A stretch of DNA of 64,000 nucleotides from Lunatimonas salinarum (GTDB taxonomy: Bacteria; Bacteroidota; Bacteroidia; Cytophagales; Cyclobacteriaceae). A program made the translations under genes and the position numbers. Positions 9,129 to 19,908 of this stretch are shown here, piece after piece. The stretch is from positions 184,025 to 248,024 of the forward strand of contig NZ_JACVCV010000004.1 in the NCBI RefSeq assembly GCF_017811155.1, read 5' to 3'. The notes beneath the pieces are model-generated. The model saw only the letters and a program-made list of their open reading frames with translations, was not told the DNA's origin and searched no databases. Within the stretch, counting starts at the first letter, position 1. Each line of letters starts with the position of its first letter.

Positions 9129-11801
9129 CTATTCGTCCTTATTGTTTTCCAAGAAAGCCAGCAAGTCCATGATATCCTGATCGGTAAGCCTATCCAAGAG
9201 GCCCTCCGGCATCAAGGAGGCTTCGACCAGCCCGTAGTCTTTCACATCTTTTTTGTCCACGCTGATGAATCCCACTTGTTGGGTGTAAAGCTTGATATCA
9301 TTGTCTCCCACATCAATTTGCCGTCCCTCGTACCGTTTCCCATCCTGCATGATTATATACCAACCCTGCCACTCTGGACTGACCTCCTGAGAGGGCAACA
9401 ATAGGGAACTCAGCAGTCCCCTCCGGTCCTTGGATTTGCCCACATGGCTTAAATCGGGACCCAGATCCCCGCCAATGCCCACATGGGCATGACATGCTGC
9501 GCAACTTGCCACAGTGGAATAAAATACACGCCGACCCCGAGAAACATCCCCGTTCCCGTCAAGCAGTGCCTGCCATGCGGGAATGTCAGCGGGAGTTGGA
9601 CGCTTGCCCGTGTCTTCGTACAGTGCCAGCATCAGTTGCTGCCGCAATCCCTCGCTTTCACACGAGCTACCGTCTTCCAATACACCAACCATGGCCTGCT
9701 TCACTTCAGGGTCGTTGGCCCGAAATCGCAAAAAACGGGCAGCTTCGGTCGCAATCGCTTCCTCACTCGAATACAACAAAGCAATCACTTCCTGCCACTC
9801 GGTATATGGCTGCCTGTCCAAGGCCCACAATGCCTCTGCCCGTACCTCTGAGTCCATTTCCGGATTGAAGGCCAACGCTGCCAACGCATCTGCGACCTTT
9901 GGACCCGTTAGGTGCACGATGATGCGTATCAAGTCTATTATCCGGGAAAAATCCTCCTCTTCAGAAAGCAAACGAACCAATAATTCCCGGTGCTCCGAAG
10001 GATTTTCCAAAAAAGTTAGCGCAGCCGACCGCCATTCTCCAGGGATATCGGTAGCTGAAATAAAATCGGACAGAAACCCTTGCGGCAAAGCACGTGGCAG
10101 CTGCTTGGCATTCGGCTTTGCTATAGCTTGATAGGCAATTATAAAATCCGGTTGAAGCATTTTGACCGTTTCCAGGTAGGTTTCAAACAACTCCACTGAA
10201 AAGCCTGGCCCCGATAGCGCACTCCTTATATGGGGAGAAAGTGGTGTAAACCCTTGCTCACCGACCCATATCAATGCGGCTCTCCGGATTTCCGGATCCG
10301 GGTCCGTAAGGAAGGTCTTTGCAGACTCCATCCCGTCGCCCGAAGGAAATCGCCGCATGGCCAATAATGCCCCCATCCGCACCGCCGGGTGCTGATCGTA
10401 GCGTACTTCCTGAAGGACTGCCTGTAATTTGGGCTTACCTAATGCTAGAATCGCCGCATGGCGTTCAAAGGCATCCTTCGACTGTAACGCTTCTTTCAAT
10501 AAAGCGGCACCCACCTCGCCTTCCCGAAGTGCGTTCCATTTGGTCACCGAAGCATGCTCATGGACTGGACTGTAGGCCGTTTCCGGTGCTAAGGAATGGG
10601 AGGAGTCAATCGCAGATAGCTTCCATACCCTGCCTTTGCCGTGGTTAGGGTAATAACGCATCACCCAGTCGGTGAAATACACGTTTCCCTTGCTATCCGC
10701 AGCGAAAGCTACCGGGCGAAAGTCAGTGCCTCCTTCCACGACCACCTCCGTGTCACCGGTTACCGACAACCCTGCCTCAGCGAACCGAGTCCGGACAATC
10801 CGGCTTTCCTCCCAAATGCTGCAAAGAAACTGGTCCCGGTAATCACTTGGGAAAGTGGTCAGATTGGTATTTAGCAAACCCGATGGTGCCTCTCCCAATG
10901 GCACAGCATAGGGCAGGGTACCCGGTAGCTCGCCGTTCCAAGCTAGATATGGGTGAATTCCACTGCCGCCAAACAAGGATTTATACCCAAAGTCGGATCC
11001 CTCTACCGCATGTACCAACCGGTTGGGACCACGGCTGTCCGGGTCGTTGTCGGCCACCAGCAGCCTTCCATAACTGTCAAACTTCAGATCAAAGGGATTC
11101 CAATAACCGGTGGAAAAAATTTCCAGTTTAGACCCATCCGCATCCGCACGTACTATATTACCGCCATCCCCATAGCCAGAAACCTTGCTACCGTCGGATC
11201 CAGCCAATACCCAATGGGCAGACCCCGTATTGCCCCGGCCCAGATACATGTTACCCGATGCATCAAACGTGATGCTAAGCATGGCTGCGTGAGCGTAAAC
11301 CTGATAGGGCTTCTCAAGACCGACCAGCAGCCTACGTTCCTCACTGATTCCGTCAGCATCCCTGTCGTAGAGTACCCATACTTCCCGGGAAGTAATGACG
11401 TGGAGTTCTCCTTCCGGCGAGATGGCCAGGTTCAACCCTTCGGTAATGCTGTCCGCAAAAACCAGCACCTCGTCCCATTGGCCGTCTCCATTGGTGTCTG
11501 CAAATCGCTTGATCCGGTCAAAGGACGGGCCAGCATAATCTTTGGGCGGCAAGTGGGTATGGGATTCCAAGACATACACCCTGTCTTCGGCATCCACGGC
11601 GATCCCGATGGGCGTCACTATTTCCGGATCTTCGAGCATCAGCGAAAGTGATAGCCTCGCATCCAATACCCGAACGCCATGTATTTCTTGGAGCGTTGCC
11701 ACAGGTTCCTTTTGGGTGCAAAACCAAGCCATGACCACAAAAAACAGCCATCCATAACCAACTCCTTTGGCGATGAATTTTAGGTATCTGTCACAACGCA
11801 T
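9129..11801 (-). CDS. PVC-type CxxCH heme-binding protein (sugar dehydrogenase-like propeller, HEAT-like, cytochrome c)
   Basis: An 890-aa exported protein with an N-terminal hydrophobic segment (residues 15-27). The first ~380 residues look like the beta-propeller of PQQ/NHL sugar-dehydrogenase-like proteins (GIAVDAEDRVYVLES, DPDSRGPNR, VYFTDWVMRYYPNHGKGRVWK). A helical HEAT-like middle follows, then a heme-binding domain near residue 765 with CAACH and downstream GGDLGPDLSHVG. This order is known from Planctomycetes and marine Bacteroidota, where the protein is thought to act as a periplasmic oxidase or dehydrogenase of unknown substrate. It directly follows the TIM-barrel gene (5 bp) and is cotranscribed. 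Confidence 0.9.
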   Translation of the reverse strand: MRCDRYLKFIAKGVGYGWLFFVVMAWFCTQKEPVATLQEIHGVRVLDARLSLSLMLEDPEIVTPIGIAVDAEDRVYVLESHTHLPPKDYAGPSFDRIKRFADTNGDGQWDEVLVFADSITEGLNLAISPEGELHVITSREVWVLYDRDADGISEERRLLVGLEKPYQVYAHAAMLSITFDASGNMYLGRGNTGSAHWVLAGSDGSKVSGYGDGGNIVRADADGSKLEIFSTGYWNPFDLKFDSYGRLLVADNDPDSRGPNRLVHAVEGSDFGYKSLFGGSGIHPYLAWNGELPGTLPYAVPLGEAPSGLLNTNLTTFPSDYRDQFLCSIWEESRIVRTRFAEAGLSVTGDTEVVVEGGTDFRPVAFAADSKGNVYFTDWVMRYYPNHGKGRVWKLSAIDSSHSLAPETAYSPVHEHASVTKWNALREGEVGAALLKEALQSKDAFERHAAILALGKPKLQAVLQEVRYDQHPAVRMGALLAMRRFPSGDGMESAKTFLTDPDPEIRRAALIWVGEQGFTPLSPHIRSALSGPGFSVELFETYLETVKMLQPDFIIAYQAIAKPNAKQLPRALPQGFLSDFISATDIPGEWRSAALTFLENPSEHRELLVRLLSEEEDFSRIIDLIRIIVHLTGPKVADALAALAFNPEMDSEVRAEALWALDRQPYTEWQEVIALLYSSEEAIATEAARFLRFRANDPEVKQAMVGVLEDGSSCESEGLRQQLMLALYEDTGKRPTPADIPAWQALLDGNGDVSRGRRVFYSTVASCAACHAHVGIGGDLGPDLSHVGKSKDRRGLLSSLLLPSQEVSPEWQGWYIIMQDGKRYEGRQIDVGDNDIKLYTQQVGFISVDKKDVKDYGLVEASLMPEGLLDRLTDQDIMDLLAFLENNKDE

Positions 11802-11806
11802 GGCGA

Positions 11807-12709
11807 CTAACGTTGATATTTTTCGAAAAGCCCGTACGCGCGGCGAAGATCCTGAACCAGGGTCTCTTCATTGCGAGGCGGTGCCATTTCGACCACCAAG
11901 TACCCCTTATAGCCATAACCAAGTAGCTTTTGGATTACCCCCTCGTTATCAGTTACGCCGTCACCAAAATTGACAACCTTATGTATGCCCTTCCGCTCGG
12001 TATCCTTCAGGTCCACGTGCATGATCTTGGAATGAAATCGGTCCACCACCTCCATCAGGTCAATAGATGACCCGTCGAAATGCCCATTATCCATGCACAT
12101 GCCCACGTGGGTGGAATCTACCGCTTCAAAAATCCGGTCGTAATCTTCAATCGTTTCAATATTGTTGTTGGCGTGATTTTCAACCGTGACCAACACATCC
12201 ATTTCTTCCGCGGCTGGGGCAATTTCCTTCAAAACAGCAATCACCGCATCCAATCCCCCTTCTTTGCCCCTGCCTGCGCCGGTAAACTTCACCCTCCTGC
12301 ACCCCAATACCTTTGCAGCCCGCATATTCCATAGCTTATGGGCCACATCTTTGATGATATTGCCCTCTGCACCAAAGGCACTGCCCTGCACACTTATCGG
12401 CGTGAGGCCGTGTTGATAACAACGCTGCTGTATGCTGTGAATGCCGGCTGGGGTGAGGTTTCGACCATACCAACAGTTGAACTCCACATTTTTAAAGGGA
12501 AGCTGCGGGATGACTTCAAATGCCCTTTCAAAGTTACGGTCGCCAAAGCCATCACAGGTGATGGTAGCTATGGCAAGCGCTACCTGGTTGAAGGGTTGGG
12601 CTGACGGGGTAGAGACGGATTCCTTCCAGGTCGGGTTGGCAAGGCTTAACCCGGCCACGCCCAGGCCGGCCTTTTTGATAAAGTCTCTTCGGGGGTTAAA
12701 TAGGTTCAT
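11807..12709 (-). CDS. Sugar phosphate isomerase/epimerase (TIM barrel), Tat-exported
   Basis: About 300 aa from ATG 12709, which gives MNLFNPRRDFIKKAGLGVAG, a twin-arginine export signal; the longer frame would need a TTG at 12739. The body is an AP-endonuclease-2-type TIM barrel, with metal ligands expected at VTVENHANN, CMDNGHFDGS, IMHVDLKD and VVEMAPP. Family members isomerise or epimerise sugars and keto sugars. Its periplasmic address and the heme dehydrogenase-like gene 5 bp downstream suggest that the two act in turn on an oxidised sugar outside the cytoplasm, which is inference. Confidence 0.87.
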   Translation of the reverse strand: MNLFNPRRDFIKKAGLGVAGLSLANPTWKESVSTPSAQPFNQVALAIATITCDGFGDRNFERAFEVIPQLPFKNVEFNCWYGRNLTPAGIHSIQQRCYQHGLTPISVQGSAFGAEGNIIKDVAHKLWNMRAAKVLGCRRVKFTGAGRGKEGGLDAVIAVLKEIAPAAEEMDVLVTVENHANNNIETIEDYDRIFEAVDSTHVGMCMDNGHFDGSSIDLMEVVDRFHSKIMHVDLKDTERKGIHKVVNFGDGVTDNEGVIQKLLGYGYKGYLVVEMAPPRNEETLVQDLRRAYGLFEKYQR

Positions 12710-12811
12710 TCTGGGATCATCATAGATTAACAGCCTCAATATAACTCAAATAGATTGGAAACCTCAAAAAAACCAACACCCAATCGCCATTTTTTAGGAG
12801 GCATGTTACTC

Positions 12812-13354
12812 CTATTCCTCCAATTCCCCAAACCAAACCACCGCATACCCCTGGTAAATTCCCACGCCCATGGCCCGCCAGTTGGCATCTTTAAACACTC
12901 CCAGGTTGGCTATTACGGCATGGTGGCCCGGACTTTTCTTCCACACATCCAGCGCCACGGCTGGCACAGCAGCCTGGGAGTGCCAGTAGGCGATCTCATA
13001 GCCCGGACTTTCGTAGCCGGCGATTTCCTTGGGCTTATCCCACATGCACCCGGGGTTTTTGTGGTTTTCCCGGTAGCAGCACCCTTTCCAAGGCCCCTTG
13101 TTTGACCAAGAGTGCATGTTGCATCGCCCGCCAGGTGTGTGGTTTTCCATCAGATCCTTTGCGTGAATTTGGGCTACTTGGGTCAAAGCCGACGAAAAAG
13201 GCACTTCAGAAAGGCCACGGCTGACCCGGTACTCGTTGATCAGGTCAAAAAGCTCCTGCTCCGCGGGAGAAAGGGAAACGGGCGCAAAGTAAAAGCTTTG
13301 GGGAAGCCAAAGCGTTCCCAAGGTGATTAGTACGGAAAATAAGTTGATAAGCAT
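12812..13354 (-). CDS. CAP (SCP/PR-1) domain secreted protein
   Basis: A 180-aa protein from ATG 13354; the preceding codon is an in-frame TTG. A hydrophobic signal (LINLFSVLITLGTLWL) is followed by a CAP fold: LFDLINEYRVSRGL, AQIHAKDLMENH, GYEIAYWHSQAAVPAVALDVWKKSPGHHAVI and AMGVGIYQGYAVVWFGE, in the usual order with His residues of the central cavity present. Several cysteines (CNMH, GCCYRENHKNPGC) could form disulfides. CAP proteins bind lipids or act in the envelope, but the role here is unknown. Single gene, divergent from icd. Confidence 0.85.
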   Translation of the reverse strand: MLINLFSVLITLGTLWLPQSFYFAPVSLSPAEQELFDLINEYRVSRGLSEVPFSSALTQVAQIHAKDLMENHTPGGRCNMHSWSNKGPWKGCCYRENHKNPGCMWDKPKEIAGYESPGYEIAYWHSQAAVPAVALDVWKKSPGHHAVIANLGVFKDANWRAMGVGIYQGYAVVWFGELEE

Positions 13355-13390
13355 CAATAATCAGGGGTTAGATCTGTTTTATAACGCTGA

Positions 13391-15763
<2,373 letters not shown>

Positions 15764-15777
15764 TTTTCGAATTAGTT

Positions 15778-16248
15778 TCACATCTGCTTAAGGGCCGGTT
15801 TTTTCCAAAAGCCGGCCCTTTTCTGTTCAAAGAGATGCTTACATCGCCTGACCGATATGGCCGGAACAGGTGGTGGTGAAGAATCAGGGTAAATGAATTC
15901 GGATACTGCTTGAAGATCGGGAGTCCAAAAGCCTGTGCCATTGGGACCTTCTTTCTCAAACGGGATCATTTTTTCGAGCGTTAAGTCGGTGAGGTTGATT
16001 TGTTCGACATAATGGGAGAGATCGTTGAAATTATACAGCATTCCATCGTATTCAGAATAATCAGAGACATATAATCCGCGCTGTAAAAATAGAATCTCGC
16101 CCTTGGAGTCTATCAGTACGGTATCAATGGTACAGGAAAGGTTCCTTACATCCACAGAATCCGGACTGCTTTTGCAGGAAAAAAGTAGGGCAAGTCCTGC
16201 AAGGACGACGGTGGACAGAAGTTTGAATGCTAGGTATTGTAGCTGCAT
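15778..16248 (-). pseudogene. Truncated DUF4221-like lipoprotein
   Basis: A 156-aa reading frame with a good lipoprotein signal (LAGLALLFSC) and an N-terminal part that aligns by eye with the 380-aa protein at 18635-19777. Shared points are the Leu-Ser/Asp-Thr-Val/Leu-Met-Ile-Asp start, the GEILFLQ/DEILFLQ strand, YNFN, and EKEGPNGTG. After about residue 110 the similarity ends. The last residues (RAGFWKKPALKQM) are only the icd terminator hairpin read in frame. I read it as a copy that lost its C-terminal two thirds. It could still yield a short lipoprotein. Confidence 0.7.
15790..15824 (+). terminator. Intrinsic terminator of icd
   Basis: A 9-bp GC-rich perfect stem, AAGGGCCGG (15790-15798) with CCGGCCCTT (15812-15820), is followed by TTC. 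It lies 27 bp after the icd stop. The 3' end of the truncated DUF4221-like reading frame on the other strand runs straight through it. Confidence 0.8.
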
Positions 16249-16467
16249 GCGTTAAAGTTAGGAAATTTGTGGTTGAAGAAGAGGTGGTTTAACGAACGTT
16301 AACGTGGGTTTGGGTTTCCAAAAAAATGATGTGGAAATAGCAATTACCAATCCCAAAAATTGAAAGACCAGTACATCAAACTTAAAGAAAACTAAGTTCT
16401 ATAGGGACATGGCCCAAAAAGTAAACTATATAATGATTGCCATACATTTATGTGATTGCCCTATGAT

Positions 16468-16986
16468 CTACCTTCTCAAATTCTTATTCAACTCCTCTAC
16501 CAGTTCAAACACCTTCGTAACTGGGTTTTGCAGATGGTAGGGTAATTCCTTTTTATTCTCGAAAAGTATCCTGGCCCTATCTAGTGCCTTTTCTTGGGAG
16601 GAACCGTCTATTTCAGTCAGAAGGGAATACAGTCTTTGACAAAAGGCATACCTCTTCCCCTCTTTTTCATAATTGAGCCCAAATTTCTCACCCAATGCTT
16701 TATAATAGAAAGTTCTTAAATGTGCTGCATCTGTATATTCGAAATGCAGAAAAAACCATAGTTCGAACGCGTCATTAGAATAGGCTACCTGGTACCCTAG
16801 GCCTTCCGCTTTGACACCATAAACTGGGAATGATCTGAAATAAAACGCTTCCGTTTGCCCCTCACAGACAATCAATATGGTCCTGTTTATGGGTATTGAT
16901 TCAACTCTGTAGGCAGTTGGTTTGGACTTTCTATTCCATGCCTTTCTTCCGTCAGTGACCTTGGTAGCTCTTGTCTTCTTCGGCAT
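16468..16986 (-). CDS. RloB-like protein of an AbiL-type defence pair, probably internally deleted
   Basis: 172 aa from ATG 16986 (MPKKTRATK); the longer frame begins with GTG at 16998. It matches RloB at both ends: the N-terminal basic arm, then ILIVCEGQTEAFYFRSF with the conserved Glu, and later VAYSNDAFELWFFLHFEYTD and the C-terminal NPVTKVFELVEELN. Between FRSF and AYSND only about 15 residues remain, where the family normally has a longer stretch with an acidic D-x-D type motif. The Toprim-like second acidic site is therefore missing. It overlaps the rloA 3' end by 35 bp. Known pairs act in abortive infection (AbiL) or sit beside restriction systems. Confidence 0.8.
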   Translation of the reverse strand: MPKKTRATKVTDGRKAWNRKSKPTAYRVESIPINRTILIVCEGQTEAFYFRSFPVYGVKAEGLGYQVAYSNDAFELWFFLHFEYTDAAHLRTFYYKALGEKFGLNYEKEGKRYAFCQRLYSLLTEIDGSSQEKALDRARILFENKKELPYHLQNPVTKVFELVEELNKNLRR

Positions 16987-18274
16987 AGTCGAAATCACTT
17001 AAACTTGTAAAATCACCTAGGAACGGAATCGCTCCATATTTTCCTTGGATGTAATCCTTTTCAAAAGAAGCATCATTTCGAACTCCCTTGATTTCTACCA
17101 ATGTATACAAGTGGCTTGCACCAAATCGGTCTTTTTCCACAAAATCGATTTGATCTCTCCTCAATAGATCCGCAGAAAGTAAATTGGTGTCGTGTGTGAT
17201 GAAAATCAACTGGGACTTCTTGTTGCTTTCTGAGTTAAATAGCTCCACAATCTTTTTGGTGAGCAATGGGTGAAACCTGGCATCAAACTCATCAATGACT
17301 AAGGGAGTTCCCTGCTTAAGTGCAGCATAAATAAACGGACTCAATTCAAACATTTTCTTGGTTCCTTCGGACTCTTGAGCAGCAAATGCAAACTCGCTAA
17401 TGCCTGCTGCATTCAGCTTTTCGTCATACCTAATTCTATTTGATATTATAATTTTCCGCTTTTTTAATTCCTGTTTCACATCTTGGGATATATCTTTAGG
17501 AAAGCTTTCTGCATTCAATTCGATAGCATTTATGTCGTTAATACCAACATCCGCTTTCTTCAAAAATTCTAAAACAAAGTTCTTTTTAATCAAATCGGAT
17601 AGAAAATCACCTGCAAGCCCATAACCTCCAGGATTCCCGAGCCCACTGACGACCGAAATAGCTGAAATTGCTTCGATTAGCTTTTTTGAAGTTCTTCCAA
17701 ACCCAAAAGATGCTAGGGAGGACAGAAACAAAGAATTATTACGGAAAATTTGGCCCTCACCTCCCGAAAGATCAATAGATTTCTTAGCCTCTTCAAAGTG
17801 TTTATGATTTATATCAAAAACCCGATTACCTTCTCTGATAAATAGAGTTTGCTCTCTTGATTTGGGAGTGGAAAATAACCACTCACTCATTATCGATTGA
17901 TAATCGGCTTCGAATCCGTATCGAAAGCGAACCCCGTCTAATTGAAAAATCATTTGAAAAAAACTTGGATGATCTGCTGATTCTGTAGATAGTTGAAATG
18001 ACTCGATCATTTCCAAAATTTTCTCATCTTTTACAGATTCCTTAATGACTCGAATAAAGGTAACCAAAGCCTTGATCACGTTACTTTTACCACTGGCATT
18101 GGCACCGTAGATGGCTTTGGATTTCAACAAACTAAGTCCGTTCTCCACAGGAATTAGATTGACAGTATCGAGACGGCTGTTTTTGGACTTGATCTTTGCC
18201 GCCGCCATGTTCAAGGTCTGCACGTCCTTAAAGGACCAAAAGTTCCCAAAGCTGAATTCCTCGATTGTACTCAT
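16952..18274 (-). CDS. RloA-like AAA family ATPase
   Basis: A 440-aa ATPase of the ABC/SMC-like AAA_15/AAA_21 type. The Walker A is GANASGKSN at residues 57-65. A signature-like SGGEG near residue 170, Walker B LVIDEFDARFHP around 325 and switch His in FITHDTNLL are all present, so ATP hydrolysis should be intact. It is the partner of the RloB-like gene downstream. In AbiL-type systems the ATPase is thought to sense phage infection and control the partner. The base composition looks more AT-rich than neighbours and the pair sits in a block with a broken gene, both consistent with horizontal gain. Confidence 0.87.
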   Translation of the reverse strand: MSTIEEFSFGNFWSFKDVQTLNMAAAKIKSKNSRLDTVNLIPVENGLSLLKSKAIYGANASGKSNVIKALVTFIRVIKESVKDEKILEMIESFQLSTESADHPSFFQMIFQLDGVRFRYGFEADYQSIMSEWLFSTPKSREQTLFIREGNRVFDINHKHFEEAKKSIDLSGGEGQIFRNNSLFLSSLASFGFGRTSKKLIEAISAISVVSGLGNPGGYGLAGDFLSDLIKKNFVLEFLKKADVGINDINAIELNAESFPKDISQDVKQELKKRKIIISNRIRYDEKLNAAGISEFAFAAQESEGTKKMFELSPFIYAALKQGTPLVIDEFDARFHPLLTKKIVELFNSESNKKSQLIFITHDTNLLSADLLRRDQIDFVEKDRFGASHLYTLVEIKGVRNDASFEKDYIQGKYGAIPFLGDFTSLSDFDYAEEDKSYQGH

Positions 18275-18634
18275 ATTTCAATATCTGTGAATATTTCTCA
18301 AATTTAAAAATAAGAATTGAGACCAAATCAATTTCTATCAAAATAAATGGGATAAAAGAGGTTTCTCGAAGTCTATTGGTCTGTCTCCAGCCATTGGCGG
18401 AGCAAACAATCCGTCCGATACAGACAAACCATAAACCTGGAAGAAATGGTGACTCCAATTTTTAATGAATCACCCCCTTTTCGAAAATACCGCAATTACC
18501 CTTGTAAACAAATGCAACATACACCCCCACTTATTTCCCCTCCCCACGCATTTAATCCTGCGTGAAGATTTCCTTTAAAAAATTAGTTTTCCTTGGAAAA
18601 ACATGCTAACTTTTTAGTCGAAAATACACTCCCT
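18275..18634. other. 360-bp divergent spacer between rloA and the DUF4221-like gene
   Basis: AT-rich at both ends. It must hold promoters for the two divergent genes. I see no reading frame with coding character, no clear TAnnTTTG box with a -33 partner, and no repeats. Confidence 0.5.
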
Positions 18635-19777
18635 ATGAAAAAACTCAAGCTCCTTCTTCTCCCCCTACTGACCTTCTATGCCTGCTCAAGCTCCAACCAA
18701 GAAGCCACGGAATTTGGGGAACTGGTCTTTTCCCTCGACACCCTGATGATCGATCCAAAAGATGAAATCCTATTCCTACAGGGAGGCTTCCGCTGGTCCG
18801 ACACCTCTTCTGACAGACGTTACTTCTATAACTTTAACTACACGAATAGCGTTCTGGAGGTCATCGACTTGAATAAACTGGAGCTCGAACGGGTGGTGGC
18901 TTATGAAAAGGAGGGTCCCAACGGCACCGGCGGCCGCGTGGGAAAAATCCACTACCTGGGACAGGATTCGCTGTATTTTAGCAGTCATTTTGACCACGAG
19001 ATCTTTGATCTGAAAGGACGAAAAATCCTATCCCACACGACCAAAAACGTATCCTTTTCGGGAGGGGAATTTGGGGAGAATGAAGCCTTGCCCATGCCAG
19101 TGATGTGGTCCAAGCAGCCCCACCGTATCGTCGGGCTGGGAAGAAAGTGGATAGAACCCGAGACCTCCTTTGTCAGCATCGATTTTTCGCAGCGTACGTT
19201 TGATCGTCGGGAGCTACCTGCCTTCGATATCCTTAATGATTTCCACTACACCATGGAACAGCCGCAAGTTTGGTTTGGTCCCGAATATGCCACGTCCATC
19301 GTCGGTGAAACGGTGCTCTTTTCGATCAGCGTGGCGAGTCCAATCTATCGTTACCATATCCCAAGTAATGAGCTGGAACTGCACCGGGCCATTCCCTCCC
19401 TCACCGCCGGGGAAAAAACCGTCAAACCTCCCAAGCAGGTAAGCAACCGGGAAGAGTACCGACCGGTAGACCGAATGCTCAGAGAGCAGATAAACTTTCA
19501 ACATCCTATTTGGGACGAAACGCGGGGCATATTCTACCGCTTTACCTACCAAGAAATCTTTCCCCAAAATCCAGATGAACCGGATCCCTACAGAAAAGCC
19601 AAAGTCTACCTCACCCTGCTCGACCGTGACCTAAGCATCGTTTCGGAGCATGAAGTGCCTGTAATCGACTTTGTCCCGGTCTTTCCCTTTGTCAAAGACG
19701 GAGCCATCTGGATGCCAGTGAATGTAGCGGATGAGCTTGGTTTTGCTCGGCTGACCATGCGAAGTGCGGGGGAATAA
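18635..19777 (+). CDS. DUF4221-like lipoprotein
   Basis: 380 aa from ATG 18635; the frame is open upstream to a TTG at 18593. MKKLKLLLLPLLTFYACSSS is a lipoprotein signal with Cys17. The rest is rich in beta-strand patterns (DEILFLQGGF, YFYNFNYTNSVLEVIDLNKLELER, EKEGPNGTGG), as in DUF4221, a Bacteroidota family of likely beta-propeller outer-surface lipoproteins without known function. The family name is from memory of its features. A shortened relative lies at 15778-16248 in the opposite orientation, with the rloAB-like pair between. Confidence 0.7.
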   Translation: MKKLKLLLLPLLTFYACSSSNQEATEFGELVFSLDTLMIDPKDEILFLQGGFRWSDTSSDRRYFYNFNYTNSVLEVIDLNKLELERVVAYEKEGPNGTGGRVGKIHYLGQDSLYFSSHFDHEIFDLKGRKILSHTTKNVSFSGGEFGENEALPMPVMWSKQPHRIVGLGRKWIEPETSFVSIDFSQRTFDRRELPAFDILNDFHYTMEQPQVWFGPEYATSIVGETVLFSISVASPIYRYHIPSNELELHRAIPSLTAGEKTVKPPKQVSNREEYRPVDRMLREQINFQHPIWDETRGIFYRFTYQEIFPQNPDEPDPYRKAKVYLTLLDRDLSIVSEHEVPVIDFVPVFPFVKDGAIWMPVNVADELGFARLTMRSAGE

Positions 19778-19908
19778 CGAGTGGTGTATGTTAGGTAGTT
19801 AATAGCAAAAACGAATTTTGCTCGCAGACCGCTGTTTATCCTCAACCCCCTGTATCTTTTCCAAGCTACTTCGGGGAACTTTAATGGCCATAGGGGTGCA
19901 GATGACCC

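Noticed and set aside
10953-11651. 232-codon plus-strand frame
   Set aside because: Antisense to the CxxCH heme protein gene; no family features and no ribosome site.
18228-18458. 76-codon minus-strand frame beside rloA
   Set aside because: It overlaps the rloA start in another frame and lacks a plausible start site or any similarity.
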